Notes under the pieces: model-generated
The model's input: only the letters and a program-made list of their open reading frames with translations
Database searches by the model: none
Told to the model about the DNA's origin: nothing
Made by a program: the position numbers and the translations under genes
Assembly (NCBI RefSeq): GCF_013408335.1
Contig: NZ_JACBZR010000001.1
Location: 4,255,501-4,319,500 of the forward strand
Source of the DNA: Nocardioides panzhihuensis
GTDB taxonomy: Bacteria; Actinomycetota; Actinomycetes; Propionibacteriales; Nocardioidaceae
Length of the DNA: 64,000 nucleotides
Reading direction: 5' to 3'
In this document: in pieces, positions 17,447 through 25,637 of the stretch
How the letters are laid out: every line of letters starts with the position of its first letter
How positions within the stretch are numbered: the first letter of the stretch is position 1

Positions 17447-18652
17447 TCAGGCCTCCCGGACCACGTCCATGGTGCGGTCGCCGAACTTGACCTTGTCGCC
17501 GTTGACGAGCGCGGCCGGGCGGCGGGCACCGAGAGCTCGCGCCGCACCCTTGCGGATCAGGGTGGTGCCGTTGGTGGAACCGCGGTCCATGACCACGAGG
17601 GTGCCGTCGGCGGCGACCTGGAACTGGGCGTGGGTCTTGGACAAGGACATGTCGCTCGAGGAGAGAGCCACTCGGTGGGCGACCTCCTCGCCCGGTCGCG
17701 GCTCGGGGCCGCGGCCGACGATGGCGAGGCCCTCGACCAAGAAGCTCTGACCGGTGTCGAAGGTGACCCGCCAGCGAGCCGTCACCGCGGGCTGCGGAGC
17801 GGGTGCCGGGGGCGCGGGTGGGGCGGGCTGCACCGCGGCCGGGACCGGCGGGGCAGGTGGTGCGGGCGTGGGTGCGGGCGCAGGCGGTGCGGGCGGCGTA
17901 GGCGTCGGCAGCGCTGGAGCCGACCCTTGTCGAGCGATCGGGGCCGGGAACTGGGTCGGGGCTGCCTGAGCCTCGGCCGCGGCCCGCGCCGCGGCCTGCG
18001 CTGCCGCTGCCTGATCCGCAGCGGCTTGCTCCGCGGGGCTCTGGGTCGGGGCCGACGGGGTCTGCGGCCGCTCGGCCGCCTCCGGAGTCGCCTCGGCCTG
18101 CTTCAGACGCATCGTCGTGAGGTTCACGATGCGACGCGGTGCCGGAGCCTCTTCCTCGGTCTCGACGACGGCCGGAGGACGTACGTCGACCACGACCGAG
18201 CCCGCACGACGATCGTGCCAGCTCTGACGACGACCGCGCTCGTCCATCGCGGCGACCCAGGCGAAGGTTGCCGTGCCGATGCCGAGCGTCGGGATGGTGC
18301 AGAGACCGAGCAGAGCCTGGCGTACGAACGCCTTGCCTACGCCGATCGGGCGGCCCGCGGTCCCGGAGTCATCGCTGACCACGCGGAGGCCGAGGGCCAC
18401 CTTCCCCGGCGTCTTGCCACCGGAGCCGGTGAGTACGGTGCCGACCAACCAGACCACCAGCACCACGCCCGCGATCAGTGCGACCCCGGGCAGCGTGTCT
18501 CCGTCGCGGAGGAAGATCAGCCAGGCGACGAACCCCGCTGCGGCGAAGATCGTCCAGGCGATCACCCGGTCGATGGCGAAGGCGTAGAACCGGCGATCCG
18601 GCTCCGCGATCGCGGCCTCGACCGACGGGGCCTGGAGGCCGGCAACACTCAT
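17447..18652 (-). CDS. RDD membrane domain fused to FHA domain
   Basis: A 401-residue protein. Residues ~18-150 form an RDD domain: RRFYAFAIDRVIAWTIFAAA, a second helix LPGVALIAGVVLVVWLVGTV and a third near LLGLCTIPTLGIGTATFAWV. A ~130-residue Pro/Ala linker follows, then a C-terminal FHA domain (AIVGRGPEP, SLSKTHAQF, DRGSTNGTTL) that binds phosphothreonine. It is the last gene of a PP2C-FHA-RDD/FHA operon, implying membrane-linked Ser/Thr phosphosignalling, although no kinase gene is in the window. Its ATG overlaps the stop of repeat copy 3. Confidence 0.9.
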   Translation of the reverse strand: MSVAGLQAPSVEAAIAEPDRRFYAFAIDRVIAWTIFAAAGFVAWLIFLRDGDTLPGVALIAGVVLVVWLVGTVLTGSGGKTPGKVALGLRVVSDDSGTAGRPIGVGKAFVRQALLGLCTIPTLGIGTATFAWVAAMDERGRRQSWHDRRAGSVVVDVRPPAVVETEEEAPAPRRIVNLTTMRLKQAEATPEAAERPQTPSAPTQSPAEQAAADQAAAAQAAARAAAEAQAAPTQFPAPIARQGSAPALPTPTPPAPPAPAPTPAPPAPPVPAAVQPAPPAPPAPAPQPAVTARWRVTFDTGQSFLVEGLAIVGRGPEPRPGEEVAHRVALSSSDMSLSKTHAQFQVAADGTLVVMDRGSTNGTTLIRKGAARALGARRPAALVNGDKVKFGDRTMDVVREA

Positions 18653-18732
18653 GCCGTCGCCTCCGTACGAACCAGCGAAGAATACGGATGCGACGGCCTG
18701 AGGCCTGTAGTCGCTCGCTGGCGCTCACTCAT
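18649..18732 (-). repeat. MIRU-like coupling repeat, copy 3 (27-codon ORF)
   Basis: An 84-bp open frame from the ATG at 18732 to a TGA (18649-18651) overlapping the RDD-FHA start codon. The peptide starts MSERQRATTGLRPSH and ends RTEATA. A GGAGG near its end is the ribosome site of the next gene. Unlike copies 2 and 4, its start lies 34 nt beyond the preceding stop codon. Confidence 0.85.
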
Positions 18733-18766
18733 TCCAGCGCCCCCGATCTGAGCGAGAGCCCCTCTC

Positions 18767-20794
18767 TCACGGGTTGGTCACCCGGATCGTGAGGCTGTCG
18801 CCGAGATCGATGACGGCGCCAGGCATCAGCTGGACCGGTACGCCGGGGCGCAGATCCTCCGGGCCGAGCCCGGGCTGGACCAGCACGGTGCCGTTGGTCG
18901 AGCCGAGGTCGGTGACCACCGCTGCGCCGTGGTCGACCCCGGCACCCGGACGGATCTCGCAGTGGGTCGAGGAGATCTCCTGGTGCGGGCTCGGCACGGT
19001 CACGAGCATCGGCTGCTCGGTGGGCGTGAACCGGCTCGCCTCGGGGGCGCGACCGACGAGGACGACGCGGTCCACCTCGACACGGTCACCGCTGGAGAAC
19101 TCCAGTCGCGCGACCGGGTAGGCGGTCACCTTCGGGGCCTCGGGCTGGCCGGGGATCCCGGCGAGCCCGGCGTTGAGGTCCTCACCGACACCGATGCGGG
19201 TCAGACCGTCGTGGTCGTCCTCATCTGGGTTGGGCTCCTCCCAGACCGGCTCGTCGTGGGTCTGCGGAACCGGAGCCACGGGCGGAGCCGGCGGGGCAGG
19301 CGGGGCCGGGAACGCAGGCGGAGCCGGCGGCGCGGGAGGAATTTCGGTCCCTGGCGGAGCGACCGGCGGAGCCACTGGCGGGCCGTCGGCGACTGGCGCG
19401 TCGGTCGGCGCGGACTCGATCAGACCGTCGGCCGACGCCTCGGTGAAGGGGGCGGGCGGCGCGTCGACGGGCGGCGGCGGAGGCGTCGTCAGCGGCGGCG
19501 GGGGCGGCACCGACGGCGGCCCGAAGGCGGGCGCCGGAGCGGACTCGGGCTCGTCGTATGACTGGGGATCGTCATAGGACTGGGGCTCGTCGTAAGACTG
19601 GGCCTCGTCGTAAGACTGGGCCTCGTCGTAAGACTGGGCCTCGTCGTAAGACTGGGCCTCGTCGTAAGACTGGGCCTCGTCATAGGACTGGGGCTCGTCA
19701 TAGCCCCGCTCGTCGACGACCTGGAGGACCTCGGTCTCGGCGTCGGAGACAGCCTCCTCATCGGGCGCGGGCTCCGGGGAGACCGCGGACGGCCCGAAGG
19801 ACGACGCCACCGCAGCGGCGTGCTCGTCGCTGGCGTAGTCGTCCTCGTAGTCGGCGGAGGCGGACTCGGGATAGTCCTGGTCGGTGTGGTCGTCGGCGCC
19901 GTCGGCGTCCTGCGACGCAGCCGGCATCTCGAACGCCTCGGTCGGCTCGGTCAGATCGTCGTGACGAGGCGCCGGCGCCTCGCCGGACTCCTCACCGCGG
20001 TTGACCGAGACCGGCTCATCCGAGTCGGAGTCCGAATCGAAGTCGGCGTCCGGTTCGGGGCTGGAGTCGGCATCGTCCCCGAGACCCGGGAGGTCACCCG
20101 AGACCGGGATCGGCGGGACTACCGACAGCGAAGGCGGAGCCGCGACCGGCTCGTCCTCGGCGTGGCTCTGCTCCTCGACGGCGTCTGCGTAGCCATCCTC
20201 GGGGAGCGGGTCGGTGAGCGGGTCGCCCGGAGTCGGCTCGTCGACGCTGTCGTCCACGCCCTCCTCGACCGCCACCGGGGCGCCGACGAAACCGGCACGG
20301 CTCTCCGGCGAGTCGTCGTGGGCGAACTCCGGCACCGGCGGCGGAACCTCGAGGCCCGAGACTCGCAGCAGACCGCCGAGGGCCGTCATCGGCTCACCGG
20401 TCGCACCCTCCTCGCCGAGCGAGACGGACATCCGGGTGACGCCCTCGAGGGTGCGCTCGACCCACGTCTTCGAGGACGAGCCGTCGACCTCGACGGTGCC
20501 CTCTGCGGCGTCGAACGAGACCACCGACGGGCCGCGCACGACCGTACGTACGCTGCCGCCGTCAGGCGTCACGTCCCCGGAGATGAGGACGAAGCCCGGC
20601 AACGAGCTCAGCCCGGTCGCGACCAGCGCGTCGAGCACCTCGTCGAACCCGGCACCGTCGTCGACGAGCGCCCACAGCGCCCCCGCACGGCTCTTCTCCG
20701 AGGGCGGGAGCAGCACTGTGGCGCTCTCACCGATGATGCCGAACCACGTGCCCGGCATGTAGGACGTGCTTGCGATGATTCCTGGCTCACTCAT
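18767..20794 (-). CDS. FHA domain protein with acidic, repetitive middle
   Basis: A 675-residue cytoplasmic protein with no signal or helix. The N-terminal ~140 residues form a folded domain (MSEPGIIASTSYMPGTWFGI ... LGGLLRVSGLEVPPP) of unknown type. A very acidic Asp/Glu/Ser region follows, then SYDEAQ hexapeptide repeats and a Pro-rich segment. The last ~100 residues are an FHA domain (VVLVGRAPEASRF, SSTHCEIRPG, DLGSTNGTVLV). It sits between PP2C and RDD-FHA genes. The start ATG at 20794 overlaps the stop of repeat copy 4; the longer upstream frame lies in that repeat. Confidence 0.88.
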   Translation of the reverse strand: MSEPGIIASTSYMPGTWFGIIGESATVLLPPSEKSRAGALWALVDDGAGFDEVLDALVATGLSSLPGFVLISGDVTPDGGSVRTVVRGPSVVSFDAAEGTVEVDGSSSKTWVERTLEGVTRMSVSLGEEGATGEPMTALGGLLRVSGLEVPPPVPEFAHDDSPESRAGFVGAPVAVEEGVDDSVDEPTPGDPLTDPLPEDGYADAVEEQSHAEDEPVAAPPSLSVVPPIPVSGDLPGLGDDADSSPEPDADFDSDSDSDEPVSVNRGEESGEAPAPRHDDLTEPTEAFEMPAASQDADGADDHTDQDYPESASADYEDDYASDEHAAAVASSFGPSAVSPEPAPDEEAVSDAETEVLQVVDERGYDEPQSYDEAQSYDEAQSYDEAQSYDEAQSYDEAQSYDEPQSYDDPQSYDEPESAPAPAFGPPSVPPPPPLTTPPPPPVDAPPAPFTEASADGLIESAPTDAPVADGPPVAPPVAPPGTEIPPAPPAPPAFPAPPAPPAPPVAPVPQTHDEPVWEEPNPDEDDHDGLTRIGVGEDLNAGLAGIPGQPEAPKVTAYPVARLEFSSGDRVEVDRVVLVGRAPEASRFTPTEQPMLVTVPSPHQEISSTHCEIRPGAGVDHGAAVVTDLGSTNGTVLVQPGLGPEDLRPGVPVQLMPGAVIDLGDSLTIRVTNP
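19553..19696. repeat. 18-bp coding tandem repeat in the FHA gene
   Basis: Eight 18-bp units; five in a row (19589-19678) are identical, GTCGTAAGACTGGGCCTC on the plus strand. They encode the SYDEAQ repeats of the FHA protein. Perfect identity suggests recent expansion by slippage. Confidence 0.9.
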
Positions 20795-20874
20795 GCGGCC
20801 ACCTTCGTGGCGCAAGCGCCAGGATACGAACGTGACCGCCTGAGGCCTGCTGTCGCTCGCTGACGCTCGCTCAT
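20791..20874 (-). repeat. MIRU-like coupling repeat, copy 4 (27-codon ORF)
   Basis: An 84-bp open frame. Its ATG (20872-20874) overlaps the PP2C stop TGA (20871-20873), and its TGA (20791-20793) overlaps the FHA gene's ATG. The peptide starts MSERQRATAGLRRS and ends ATKVAA. It is the clearest case of insertion into an ATGA stop/start junction. Confidence 0.88.
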
Positions 20875-21698
20875 GGCAGCACTCCTAGCTTCTGCTCCAT
20901 ACTCACCCTTTGTTGCTCCGAGTCATACGGGTTCTCCTCGGTCAATCCCATCACATCGACCACGATCGCGGTGGCGTTGTCCCTGCCACCGGCCGCGACC
21001 GCGGCGGCGACGAGCTTCTCGGCGGTGTCGCGGGCGTCGGTGTCCTGCGCCGCGAGGATGTCGGCGATCTCACCATCCGAGATCATTCCGCTCACCCCGT
21101 CCGAGCACAGCATCAGCCGGGCCCCCACGGGCAGCGTCACCTGGAAGATGTCGGGGACCGCGGGGGCCATTCCGCCCAGCGCCCTGGTCACCACGTTGCG
21201 CTCTGGGTGGTGCTCGGCCTGCTCCGCCGTGATCTGACCGGCGTCGACCAGCTCCTGGACCAGACTGTGGTCGCGGCTGAGCTGGCTCAACGTACCGTCG
21301 AAGAACCGGTAGATGCGCGAGTCGCCGACGTTGAGCAGGATCCACAGCGGGCTGCTGCCGCCGTCGGCGATCAGAGCCGCGGCGCAGGTCGTGCCGGACT
21401 GGTAGTCGGAGGCTCCACGCGAGCGCTGCTCGAGCGCGAAGGCCACGATCCGGTCCTGCGCCGCCTGGAGCGCCTCGACCATCGCCTGGCTGCCGGACTC
21501 GGACACGTAATGGGTCCCGCCGAGCTTGGCGAACTCCTGGATGACCATCTCGCTGGCGATGTCACCACCGTCGTGGCCACCCATGCCGTCGGCTACGACG
21601 AAGACCGGGGGCTCTGCCACATGGGAGTCCTCGTTGACCTTCCGCACCTGGCCGACATCGGTCGCCGCCCCGTGCGCGATCACTACTTTCCTGGACAT
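20871..21698 (-). CDS. PP2C-family Ser/Thr protein phosphatase
   Basis: A 275-residue metal-dependent phosphatase. The metal-binding motifs are present: ATDVGQVRKVNEDSH near the N-terminus, FVVADGMGGHDGGDIAS, LLNVGDSRIYRF, LCSDGVSGMISD and GGRDNATAIVVD. It has no transmembrane segment, unlike PstP, so it is a stand-alone cytosolic enzyme. It heads the operon with two FHA proteins, which suggests it reverses phosphorylation read by those FHA domains. The stop codon overlaps repeat copy 4. Confidence 0.94.
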   Translation of the reverse strand: MSRKVVIAHGAATDVGQVRKVNEDSHVAEPPVFVVADGMGGHDGGDIASEMVIQEFAKLGGTHYVSESGSQAMVEALQAAQDRIVAFALEQRSRGASDYQSGTTCAAALIADGGSSPLWILLNVGDSRIYRFFDGTLSQLSRDHSLVQELVDAGQITAEQAEHHPERNVVTRALGGMAPAVPDIFQVTLPVGARLMLCSDGVSGMISDGEIADILAAQDTDARDTAEKLVAAAVAAGGRDNATAIVVDVMGLTEENPYDSEQQRVSMEQKLGVLP

Positions 21699-21734
21699 CT
21701 CGCCCCCTAGGCCTGCCGGGATAGCGTGATGCTG

Positions 21735-23984
21735 ATGGACACAGGCTTTCGCTCGCTCGCAGACCAGTTGCGCTCTTGGCCCACAGAGCGCATCTCACGC
21801 CTGCTTCTTGCTCGTCCTGATCTCGCCACGCCGTCCCCTCATGACTCTGGCCAACTCGCCGCCCGAGCAGCCACCCGCACATCCTTGCACTCTGCGCTGG
21901 ATGACCTTAGCCATCTCCAGCTGATCGTGCTTGATGCCGTTGTCCTCGCGAATCAAACCACCAAAGCCCACTTATCTTCCATGGTGAATGCGGAAGTAGG
22001 CGCCACGACACGAACACTTTCTCATCTGGAGGACTCCTGCTTGGTCTGGCACTCCCTCAGCGGCCTTCGGGCGGTGACCGGAGTCGCAGCCGTGCTACAA
22101 GGTTCACCAGGCCTTTCCGGGCTGCAGCCGTTCGCCGGCGATCTCGCGTCTGACCAGGAAGAAGTCGTACGCCGCCTAGCCGCTGTCTCCGCCGAAGCCC
22201 GCGCGATGCTGGAGGCCGTCGACGTCGGCGGCGGGCAGGCTTCATCTTCCCGCGCGCGGCCGCGCGTCTCGGTGGCCGAAGCCGCCGGACCTGCGGAGGA
22301 GCTGATCGCTCACGGTCTGCTGGTGTCCTCGGGCGACGGGATGCTGACCCTGCCCGGCGAGGTCGGCATCGCGCTGCGCGGCGGGTGGACGACGCTCTCC
22401 ACTGTGGACGTCCCGCCGCCGCTGCCGACCTCGTCGCGGCCGTCGGCGATGGTCAACCGGGCGGCCGCGGGCGCCGCCTTCGAGCTCGTACGCAACCTCG
22501 AGCTGCTCCTCGACGCCTGGGGCGCCGCGCCGCCCCGCTCGCTGCGTGGCGGGACGGGACTGACCGTGCGGGACCTGAGGGCCACCGCCGAGCGGCTCCA
22601 CGTCACCGAGCCCACCGCGGCCCTGCTGACCGAGGTCGGCTGGGCCTCGGGGCTGCTCGCGCTCGGCACCGACGAGGAGGGCGATCCGTCCTGGATGCCG
22701 ACCGAGCTCTACGACCAGTGGCTCCAGCAGCCGCTGGCGGCTCGCTGGGCGCACGTGGTCGGTGCCTGGCTGGCATCACCTCGGCTTCCCGGGCTCGTCG
22801 GTCAGCGCGACCCGGCCGGGAAGACCTGGAACGCGCTGGCACCCGACATGGCCGGCGCGTCGGCGGTGGAGACACGGCGGCTGGCCCTGCGCCTCCTGGC
22901 CGGACTCCCTGATGGCGAGGTGCTCGCCGCCGGCACCGGGCCGGCCGCGCTCGTGGCGAGGCTGTCCTGGGAGCGGCCGCGCCGGCCGCGCACCCGCACC
23001 GAGTCGCGCGAGTCGCTGGTCGCCTGGACGCTCACCGAGGCGGAGACGCTCGGGCTGGCGGCGTTCGGCGGGCTGGCGGCGTACGGTCGACTGCTGGTGG
23101 CCGGCGACGACCCGGTGGCGACCTTGGCCGGCATGCTGCCGGAGCCGGTCGACCACGTGCTGCTCCAGGGAGACCTGACCGCGGTCGCGCCGGGGCCGCT
23201 CGAACCGGCGCTGGCGCGCACGCTGGCCGTGGTGGCGACGGTGGAGTCGCACGGCGGGGCGATGGTCTACCGGTTCACCAAGGAGTCCGTACGCAGGGCG
23301 ATGGACCGCGGCTGGACCGCTGCCGAGATCCACGCCCTCCTCGCCGCCGCCTCCCGCACGCCCGTGCCGCAGGCGCTCTCCTACCTGGTCGACGACACGG
23401 CGCGCACCTTCGGGACGGTCCGCGTCGGGTTCGCCGCCGCTTACCTGCGCAGCGACGACGAGTCCGCGCTGGCCGAGCTGCTGGTCCATCCGGCGGCCGA
23501 GTCCCTGGGCCTGCGGCGGCTGGCGCCCACCGTGGTCGTCAGCACCGTCGCGCTCGACTCGCTCCTCCCCCGGCTGCGCGAGCTCGGCCTGGCGCCGGTC
23601 GTCGAGGCGCCGGACGGGTCGGTCCACGTGGCGCGCCCCGACGCCAAACGCGCCAAGGTTCGCACCGGCCAGCGCCCGGCAGGTGCCCAGAAGGCCCACC
23701 TCGCCGCCCGCGCGACCGCCGTGGCGACCAGGGTCAAGGCAGGCGACGAGACCGCGACCACACGTCCGGCCCCGCCGGAACCGGCCTCGACGATGTCGAT
23801 CCTCCACGAGGCCATCGACGCCGGCGAGAAGGTCGTCATCTCCTACGTCGACGGCCGCGGGGTCGCCGGGGAGGCGCGCGTCGAACCGCTGGGCCTGGAC
23901 GGCGGCTCCCTGGCTGCCCGGGTCGAGGACGACGTACGCTCCTTCGCCCTCTCCCGGATCAGGAGCGTCCGGCCGGGGCCGTGA
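21735..23984 (+). CDS. Helicase-associated (Helicase_C_3-type) protein
   Basis: A ~749-residue protein of the actinobacterial family that accompanies XPB helicases. N-terminal winged-helix-like region LADQLRSWPTERISRLLLAR; C-terminal domain with SYLVDDTARTFGTVRVGFAAAYLRSDDES and IDAGEKVVISYVDGRG, a WYL-like strand set. I choose the ATG at 21735 because TAGCGT lies 7 nt before it; GTG 21726 and ATG 21729 are alternatives. The first ~350 bp are distinctly AT-richer and use rarer codons than the rest. In mycobacteria this family lies next to the XPB gene; here 2.6 kb intervene. Confidence 0.82.
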   Translation: MDTGFRSLADQLRSWPTERISRLLLARPDLATPSPHDSGQLAARAATRTSLHSALDDLSHLQLIVLDAVVLANQTTKAHLSSMVNAEVGATTRTLSHLEDSCLVWHSLSGLRAVTGVAAVLQGSPGLSGLQPFAGDLASDQEEVVRRLAAVSAEARAMLEAVDVGGGQASSSRARPRVSVAEAAGPAEELIAHGLLVSSGDGMLTLPGEVGIALRGGWTTLSTVDVPPPLPTSSRPSAMVNRAAAGAAFELVRNLELLLDAWGAAPPRSLRGGTGLTVRDLRATAERLHVTEPTAALLTEVGWASGLLALGTDEEGDPSWMPTELYDQWLQQPLAARWAHVVGAWLASPRLPGLVGQRDPAGKTWNALAPDMAGASAVETRRLALRLLAGLPDGEVLAAGTGPAALVARLSWERPRRPRTRTESRESLVAWTLTEAETLGLAAFGGLAAYGRLLVAGDDPVATLAGMLPEPVDHVLLQGDLTAVAPGPLEPALARTLAVVATVESHGGAMVYRFTKESVRRAMDRGWTAAEIHALLAAASRTPVPQALSYLVDDTARTFGTVRVGFAAAYLRSDDESALAELLVHPAAESLGLRRLAPTVVVSTVALDSLLPRLRELGLAPVVEAPDGSVHVARPDAKRAKVRTGQRPAGAQKAHLAARATAVATRVKAGDETATTRPAPPEPASTMSILHEAIDAGEKVVISYVDGRGVAGEARVEPLGLDGGSLAARVEDDVRSFALSRIRSVRPGP

Positions 23985-24014
23985 CCCTCGGCCGTCGGCG
24001 TGGGCCCGGGTGGT

Positions 24015-25469
24015 TCAGAACGGGTACGGCTGGATCCGCGACTGCACGGTGACCCACTGGGTCTCGGTGAAGGCGTCGATGTTGGCCTCGTGACCGCCGA
24101 ACCGGGCGCCGGTGCCGGAGGCGCCGATGCCACCGAAGGGCGCCTGGGCCTCGTCGTCGACGGTCTGGTCGTTGACGTGCACGATCCCGCTGGGGATCCG
24201 GTCGGCGAGCTCGTAGGCCGCGAACGGATCCGTGGTGAGGACCCCGACCGAGAGGCCGTAGTCGCTGCGGCGCACCAGGTCGATCGCCTCGTCGACGGTC
24301 TCGAACCTGGTCACCGGGGCGACCGGCCCGAAGATCTCGTCGGCGAACGCGGGATGCTCCGGCGCCACCGCCGACAGCACCGTCGGCCGGTAGAAGAGGC
24401 CCTCGTACGTCCCGCCCGTCTCCAGCCTCGCCCCGGCCTCGATCGATGCGGTGACCAGAGCGTGCACCTTGTCGCGCTGCCCGGCGTCGATGATCGGCCC
24501 CAGCGGTGCGCCGCCGGCCGGATCGCCCACGGTGAGGCCGGCGGCCTTCGCCGCCAAGGTCGCGACGTACTCGTCGTAGATGTCGGTGTGGACCAGGTGG
24601 CGGCCTGTGGTCATGCAGATCTGGCCCTGGTGCAGGAAGGAGCCCCAGGCGCCGGCGGAGGCTGCGGCGGCGATGTCGACGCCGGGCAGCACGATCATGG
24701 CGTTGTTGCCGCCGAGCTCGAGGTGGGCGCGCTTGAGCAGGCTCCCGGCGCGCTCCCCGATGATCCGGCCGGCCTCGGTCGAGCCGGTGAAGGAGATGAC
24801 CGGGACCTCTGGGTGCTCGACGAGCGCCGAGCCGGCCTCGACCCGTCCGGGGACGACGGACAGCAGCCCGGCCGGGAGCCCGGCCTCCTCGAGGAGCGCG
24901 GCAAGGAACAGCCCACCGCCGACGCTGGTGCGCGGGTCGGGTTTGAGGACCACGGCGTTGCCCAGCGCGATCGCCGGAAAGATCGAGCGAGCCGCCAGGA
25001 TCGCAGGGAAGTTGAACGGTGAGATGACGCCGACGACGCCAACCGGGCGACGCCGGGCGACGCTCAGTCGCGGGTGCGACGACTGGAGCAGCTGGCCGTA
25101 CGGCATCAACGCGGTCGCAGCGGCCTGGTGGAGCTCGGCGGCGACCAGGCCGGCCTCGAAGGCCGCTTTACCCTGGCCGGACCCGGCCTCGCGGACGAGC
25201 CAGTCGACCAGTACGTCCTGATGCTCGGTCAGGAGCTCCGCGGCCCGGCGCATCACCTCGGCGCGCGCCTCGGCCGGCCGGCTCGCCCACTCCCGCTGGG
25301 CCTCGACCGCCAGGCTCACCGCTTGGTCGATGTCGGCCCTTTGTCCGGAGGCGACCGCAGCGATCGCCTCGCCGGTCGCGGGCGCGGCCACGTCCAGCGT
25401 CCCGCTCAGCCTCACCCAGCCCCCGACGTACGCCCTGCCGGTCCACTGGTCCTGGTCGAAGAAACCCAT
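24015..25469 (-). CDS. NAD(P)-dependent aldehyde dehydrogenase (benzaldehyde/vanillin type)
   Basis: A 484-residue ALDH that oxidises an aldehyde to its acid. Motifs: VGVISPFNFPAILAARS, SFTGSTEAGRIIGERA (cofactor loop), LELGGNNAMIVL (general-base Glu) and QGQICMTTGRH with the catalytic Cys. The end FGGIGASGTGARFGGHEAN fits the aromatic aldehyde dehydrogenase group, so benzaldehyde- or vanillin-like substrates are plausible but not shown. The ATG at 25469 with a GAGGAG site is preferred to the GTG 6 nt upstream. It is divergent from an AraC regulator, its probable controller. Confidence 0.93.
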   Translation of the reverse strand: MGFFDQDQWTGRAYVGGWVRLSGTLDVAAPATGEAIAAVASGQRADIDQAVSLAVEAQREWASRPAEARAEVMRRAAELLTEHQDVLVDWLVREAGSGQGKAAFEAGLVAAELHQAAATALMPYGQLLQSSHPRLSVARRRPVGVVGVISPFNFPAILAARSIFPAIALGNAVVLKPDPRTSVGGGLFLAALLEEAGLPAGLLSVVPGRVEAGSALVEHPEVPVISFTGSTEAGRIIGERAGSLLKRAHLELGGNNAMIVLPGVDIAAAASAGAWGSFLHQGQICMTTGRHLVHTDIYDEYVATLAAKAAGLTVGDPAGGAPLGPIIDAGQRDKVHALVTASIEAGARLETGGTYEGLFYRPTVLSAVAPEHPAFADEIFGPVAPVTRFETVDEAIDLVRRSDYGLSVGVLTTDPFAAYELADRIPSGIVHVNDQTVDDEAQAPFGGIGASGTGARFGGHEANIDAFTETQWVTVQSRIQPYPF

Positions 25470-25637
25470 CTCCACTCCTCGTCTGGCTCGAGCGACGACC
25501 GTCTCTGGTCGCCGCCGCCACGACGCTACGGTCGGCCGCCGCGGTCCGAACCGACGATTTGTGCACGGTGCCGGACGGATCGGGGCCTGACCGGCCGCAG
25601 GTTCCGTAGGCTCTTGTCAGACTGGGAGGAGGACGAG

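Noticed and set aside
19553..19696. Possible CRISPR array
   Set aside because: The 18-bp repeats are directly adjacent with no spacers and are in frame within the FHA gene.
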